IMG/VR virus record: IMGVR_UViG_3300025949_000055
Span: 1-38,607 of that record
Reading direction: 5' to 3' (one strand)
Length of the DNA: 38,607 nucleotides
Origin: a virus
Position numbers and translations under genes: made by a program
In this document: piece after piece, positions 36,910 to 38,607 of the stretch
Layout: every line of letters begins with the position of its first letter
Numbering within the stretch: the first letter of the stretch is position 1
The notes under the pieces: model-generated
What the model was told of the DNA's origin: nothing
Databases searched by the model: none
The model's input: the letters and a program-made list of their open reading frames with translations, nothing else

Positions 36910-37836
36910 ATGCAGGTCATCGACCGTAGTTTACAGCCGTCGCAATACTGGCCGGGGTTGTACGCCCTCTTTGGTATGGACTATGAACGGCTCGCGCCGG
37001 TCTATCCACAGTTTTTCAGCACCAAGCCTTCGGAAAAGGCGTTTGAGGAATTTATGACGGAGCGCGCCGGGCTCGGGCTCGCCGTGCAACAGCCGGAACT
37101 AGCGCCGGTTGAGTTCGACGTACCGAACGAAGGCTACCGCACCCAGGTTACCCATGCGTCGTACGGGTTGGCCGTCGCTATTTCGCGTGAAGCGAAGGAC
37201 GACAATCTCTACGAGGACGTGGGCTCGCGCATGATGAAAGAACTTGCTTTCAGCGCGCGGCAGACGGAGGAATACATTGCCCACGCTCCGTTGCAGGTTG
37301 CCAATGACGCGGTGAACGGCCTGCGGGCTGACGGCGTGCCGTTGATCTCGGCCAGCCACCCCACCGCTTCGGGTCTGCAGTCCAACCAGCTGGTGGCCGC
37401 CAACGTCTCGGAACTGGCTTTCGAGAATGCGGTTATCCAGATTTCCTACACCCGGAACGGGCGTGGGTTTGTCATCAACGTGCTGCCGAAGCGTGTTATT
37501 CTGTCGCCCGAGAGCGGCCCGGAAACCCGGCGTATTCTCGGCTCGCCATTGCAATGGAATGCGCAGACCAACAATATCAACGTACTGCGTTCCACTGGCG
37601 CGCTGCCGGAAGTGGTCGAAACCCCCTACCTGGTGGACAAGGACGCGTACTTTATCCAGACCAGTGAGCAGGACAAAGACAACGGCCAAGGCTTCACGTT
37701 TTGGGAGCGTTCCGCGGTAGAAACCCGCGAGGACAGCAACTGGAGCAACCAGGCTTCCTTAATCGCCCTGTGGTTCCGCTGCGCAGCGTCCGTTGTGGAC
37801 TTCCGTACGGTGTTCGGCTCGCCGGGCGCTGGCTAG
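36910..37836 (+). CDS. Major capsid protein, HK97-type
   Basis: 308 aa from ATG 36910 after CAGGGG. A start at 36838 has no ribosome site. Motif THASYGLAVAISREAKDDN (about 80-100) followed by YEDVGSRMMKEL is typical of a capsid family with HK97 fold (P-domain helix and axis). Later APLQVANDAVNGLRADGVPL and LRSTGALPEVVETPYLVD support it. Length is normal. It builds the head shell. It is divergent from portal and scaffold genes and has its own strong terminator, as fits high expression. Confidence 0.85.
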   Translation: MQVIDRSLQPSQYWPGLYALFGMDYERLAPVYPQFFSTKPSEKAFEEFMTERAGLGLAVQQPELAPVEFDVPNEGYRTQVTHASYGLAVAISREAKDDNLYEDVGSRMMKELAFSARQTEEYIAHAPLQVANDAVNGLRADGVPLISASHPTASGLQSNQLVAANVSELAFENAVIQISYTRNGRGFVINVLPKRVILSPESGPETRRILGSPLQWNAQTNNINVLRSTGALPEVVETPYLVDKDAYFIQTSEQDKDNGQGFTFWERSAVETREDSNWSNQASLIALWFRCAASVVDFRTVFGSPGAG

Positions 37837-37861
37837 TAGCCTTAGTTTCCTCCCAAGACTT

Positions 37862-37896
37862 GGGGGCCGTTGGTTTACACCAGCGGCCCCCTTTTT
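37862..37896 (+). terminator. Strong terminator after the capsid gene
   Basis: GGGGGCCG (37862-37869) and CGGCCCCC (37884-37891) pair, TGGT/ACCA extends the stem (one G-U), loop TTAC, then TTTTT at 37892-37896. Lies 26 bp after the stop. Confidence 0.9.
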
Positions 37897-37927
37897 ATGC
37901 AACGGCTGGAAGCCTTGTACGGTAACA

Positions 37928-38026
37928 ATGAAGGTCGAACCCCGGCCGCAGGCTTCCTTTCTGTTCGCGTCCCCGCCGCACACTCCGACGCTAGAAGACC
38001 CGGAGCCGACACGAGGGCTAGTCTAA
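37928..38026 (+). CDS. Doubtful Pro-rich ORF, 32 aa
   Basis: ATG 37928 to TAA 38024-38026, just after the capsid terminator. Pro-rich (VEPRPQASFLFASPP, EDPEPTRGLV). Its stop overlaps the stop of the convergent gene. The ribosome site is poor, so it may be chance. Confidence 0.25.
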   Translation: MKVEPRPQASFLFASPPHTPTLEDPEPTRGLV

Positions 38027-38607
38027 GCCGCTCGCGTCATCGGTGGCAAATTTTCCGGCGGCGCCTTTAACTCGGCTTTGGGGTCCAGCCGGGCTTCGCG
38101 CGGCCGACGCCAATCAATCACGGACAGAAGCGCGCGGCCCGCGTCTTCGGCCTTTGGGCGGGGGCCGACCGCACGAGCGGCCATGTCGATACGCGGCCAG
38201 CCCAGGTCGGCCAACCGGCGGCCGTGCTCGCGCAAATTGGGGTAGTTGTGAACAAGCCACACAAACCCCAACGTCGCGTGCTCGGTTACCAAAGCGTTCG
38301 GGGGCGCTAGTTCCGCTATCATGGACAACGCTGTGTTGAGTTCGTCAGGGGGCACCGGGGTAGCGCGTTTGGCGTAGCTCGGGGAGCCGTGGCCGGTAAG
38401 CGATTTCAGAGCCCCGATGCATGCCAGCTTCGGCACGTCGAACTCTTGTTTCGAACTATTGGCATCTACGATGGCGAGCCCGGCACCGGCCACCAATCGG
38501 CTAAGTGCGATGGCGTCTTCGTCCCCCGCGGCCACTTCAGCCATGAAAAGCATTCCCTGCGGTACTTTCCGAATGCGGGTATTGCAGGTCAGGAAAATCT
38601 CAATCTC
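38023..38607 (-). CDS. Hypothetical protein, 5' end beyond the window
   Basis: 194 codons, open at the right edge: the frame continues past the inner ATG 38553 for 18 codons without stop. It contains AIALSRLVAGAGLAIVDANS and later NLREHGRRLADLGWPR, and a Pro-rich end (KAPPENLPPMTRAA). No family is recognised. The frame does not join with the cut gene at position 1, so the window ends are not adjacent as given. Confidence 0.6.
   Translation of the reverse strand, partial: EIEIFLTCNTRIRKVPQGMLFMAEVAAGDEDAIALSRLVAGAGLAIVDANSSKQEFDVPKLACIGALKSLTGHGSPSYAKRATPVPPDELNTALSMIAELAPPNALVTEHATLGFVWLVHNYPNLREHGRRLADLGWPRIDMAARAVGPRPKAEDAGRALLSVIDWRRPREARLDPKAELKAPPENLPPMTRAA

Noticed and set aside
1-38607. 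Temperate-phage genes (integrase, CI-like repressor), tRNA genes
   Set aside because: I saw no integrase, no clear repressor and no tRNA-like cloverleaf. They could lie outside the window.
1-38607. Window as a closed circle joining the two cut leftward genes
   Set aside because: Joining position 1 to 38607 shifts the frame by one base and brings a stop after a few codons, so the ends are not directly adjacent.

Overview
The window is a stretch of a tailed double-stranded DNA phage genome, with both ends cut inside genes. It is dense, about 60% GC by eye, and full of start/stop overlaps (ATGA, GTGA, TAATG). The virion set is clear: large terminase, portal, HK97-like major capsid protein, candidate scaffold, a very large internal protein with a lytic-transglycosylase-like domain, fibre-type proteins, holin and M15 endolysin. 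No integrase, DNA polymerase, RNA polymerase or tail tube gene is visible, so a sizeable part of the genome lies outside. The host is probably an alphaproteobacterium, perhaps of the Rhizobiales. This is inference from the Omp25-like start of a phage outer-membrane protein, a Tat-type signal peptide and the GC content.

Layout. (1) Positions 1-5847, leftward: an early-type operon of small unknown genes around a 689-aa primase/helicase. (2) Positions 5848-6139: a divergent control region rich in short repeats. (3) Positions 6140-9910, rightward: some fifteen small genes, mostly translationally coupled. (4) Positions 9985-27837, rightward: the 1344-aa internal protein, a terminase-small-subunit-like gene, a structural protein, then a long fibre and envelope-interaction module. 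Several of these products carry Sec signal peptides. The module includes an SGNH esterase and a GH26-like glycosidase with a Tat-type signal. (5) Positions 27875-31459: a secreted protein, endolysin, holin and terminase. (6) Positions 31713-32030: a lysine-rich, histone-H1-like tail fused to a ribbon-helix-helix domain. (7) Positions 32088-36762, leftward: portal, small protein, GroES-like protein, scaffold candidate, small proteins and an outer-membrane beta-barrel. (8) Positions 36910-37836, rightward: the major capsid gene, closed by a strong terminator. (9) A partial leftward gene at the right edge.

Two regulatory systems stand out. A 35-bp element occurs three times, each 45-48 bp upstream of a start codon on either side of the control region. 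Its end resembles promoters of T7/T3-type single-subunit RNA polymerases. Separately, a leader ending in AACCGCTGGAGAGCG precedes seven small genes on both strands. Other points worth a second look are a recurrent aromatic-Pro-Trp motif at protein termini, a tandem 10-bp repeat inside the promoter of the H1/RHH gene, and a GTATGACA motif in gaps before virion and lysis genes.
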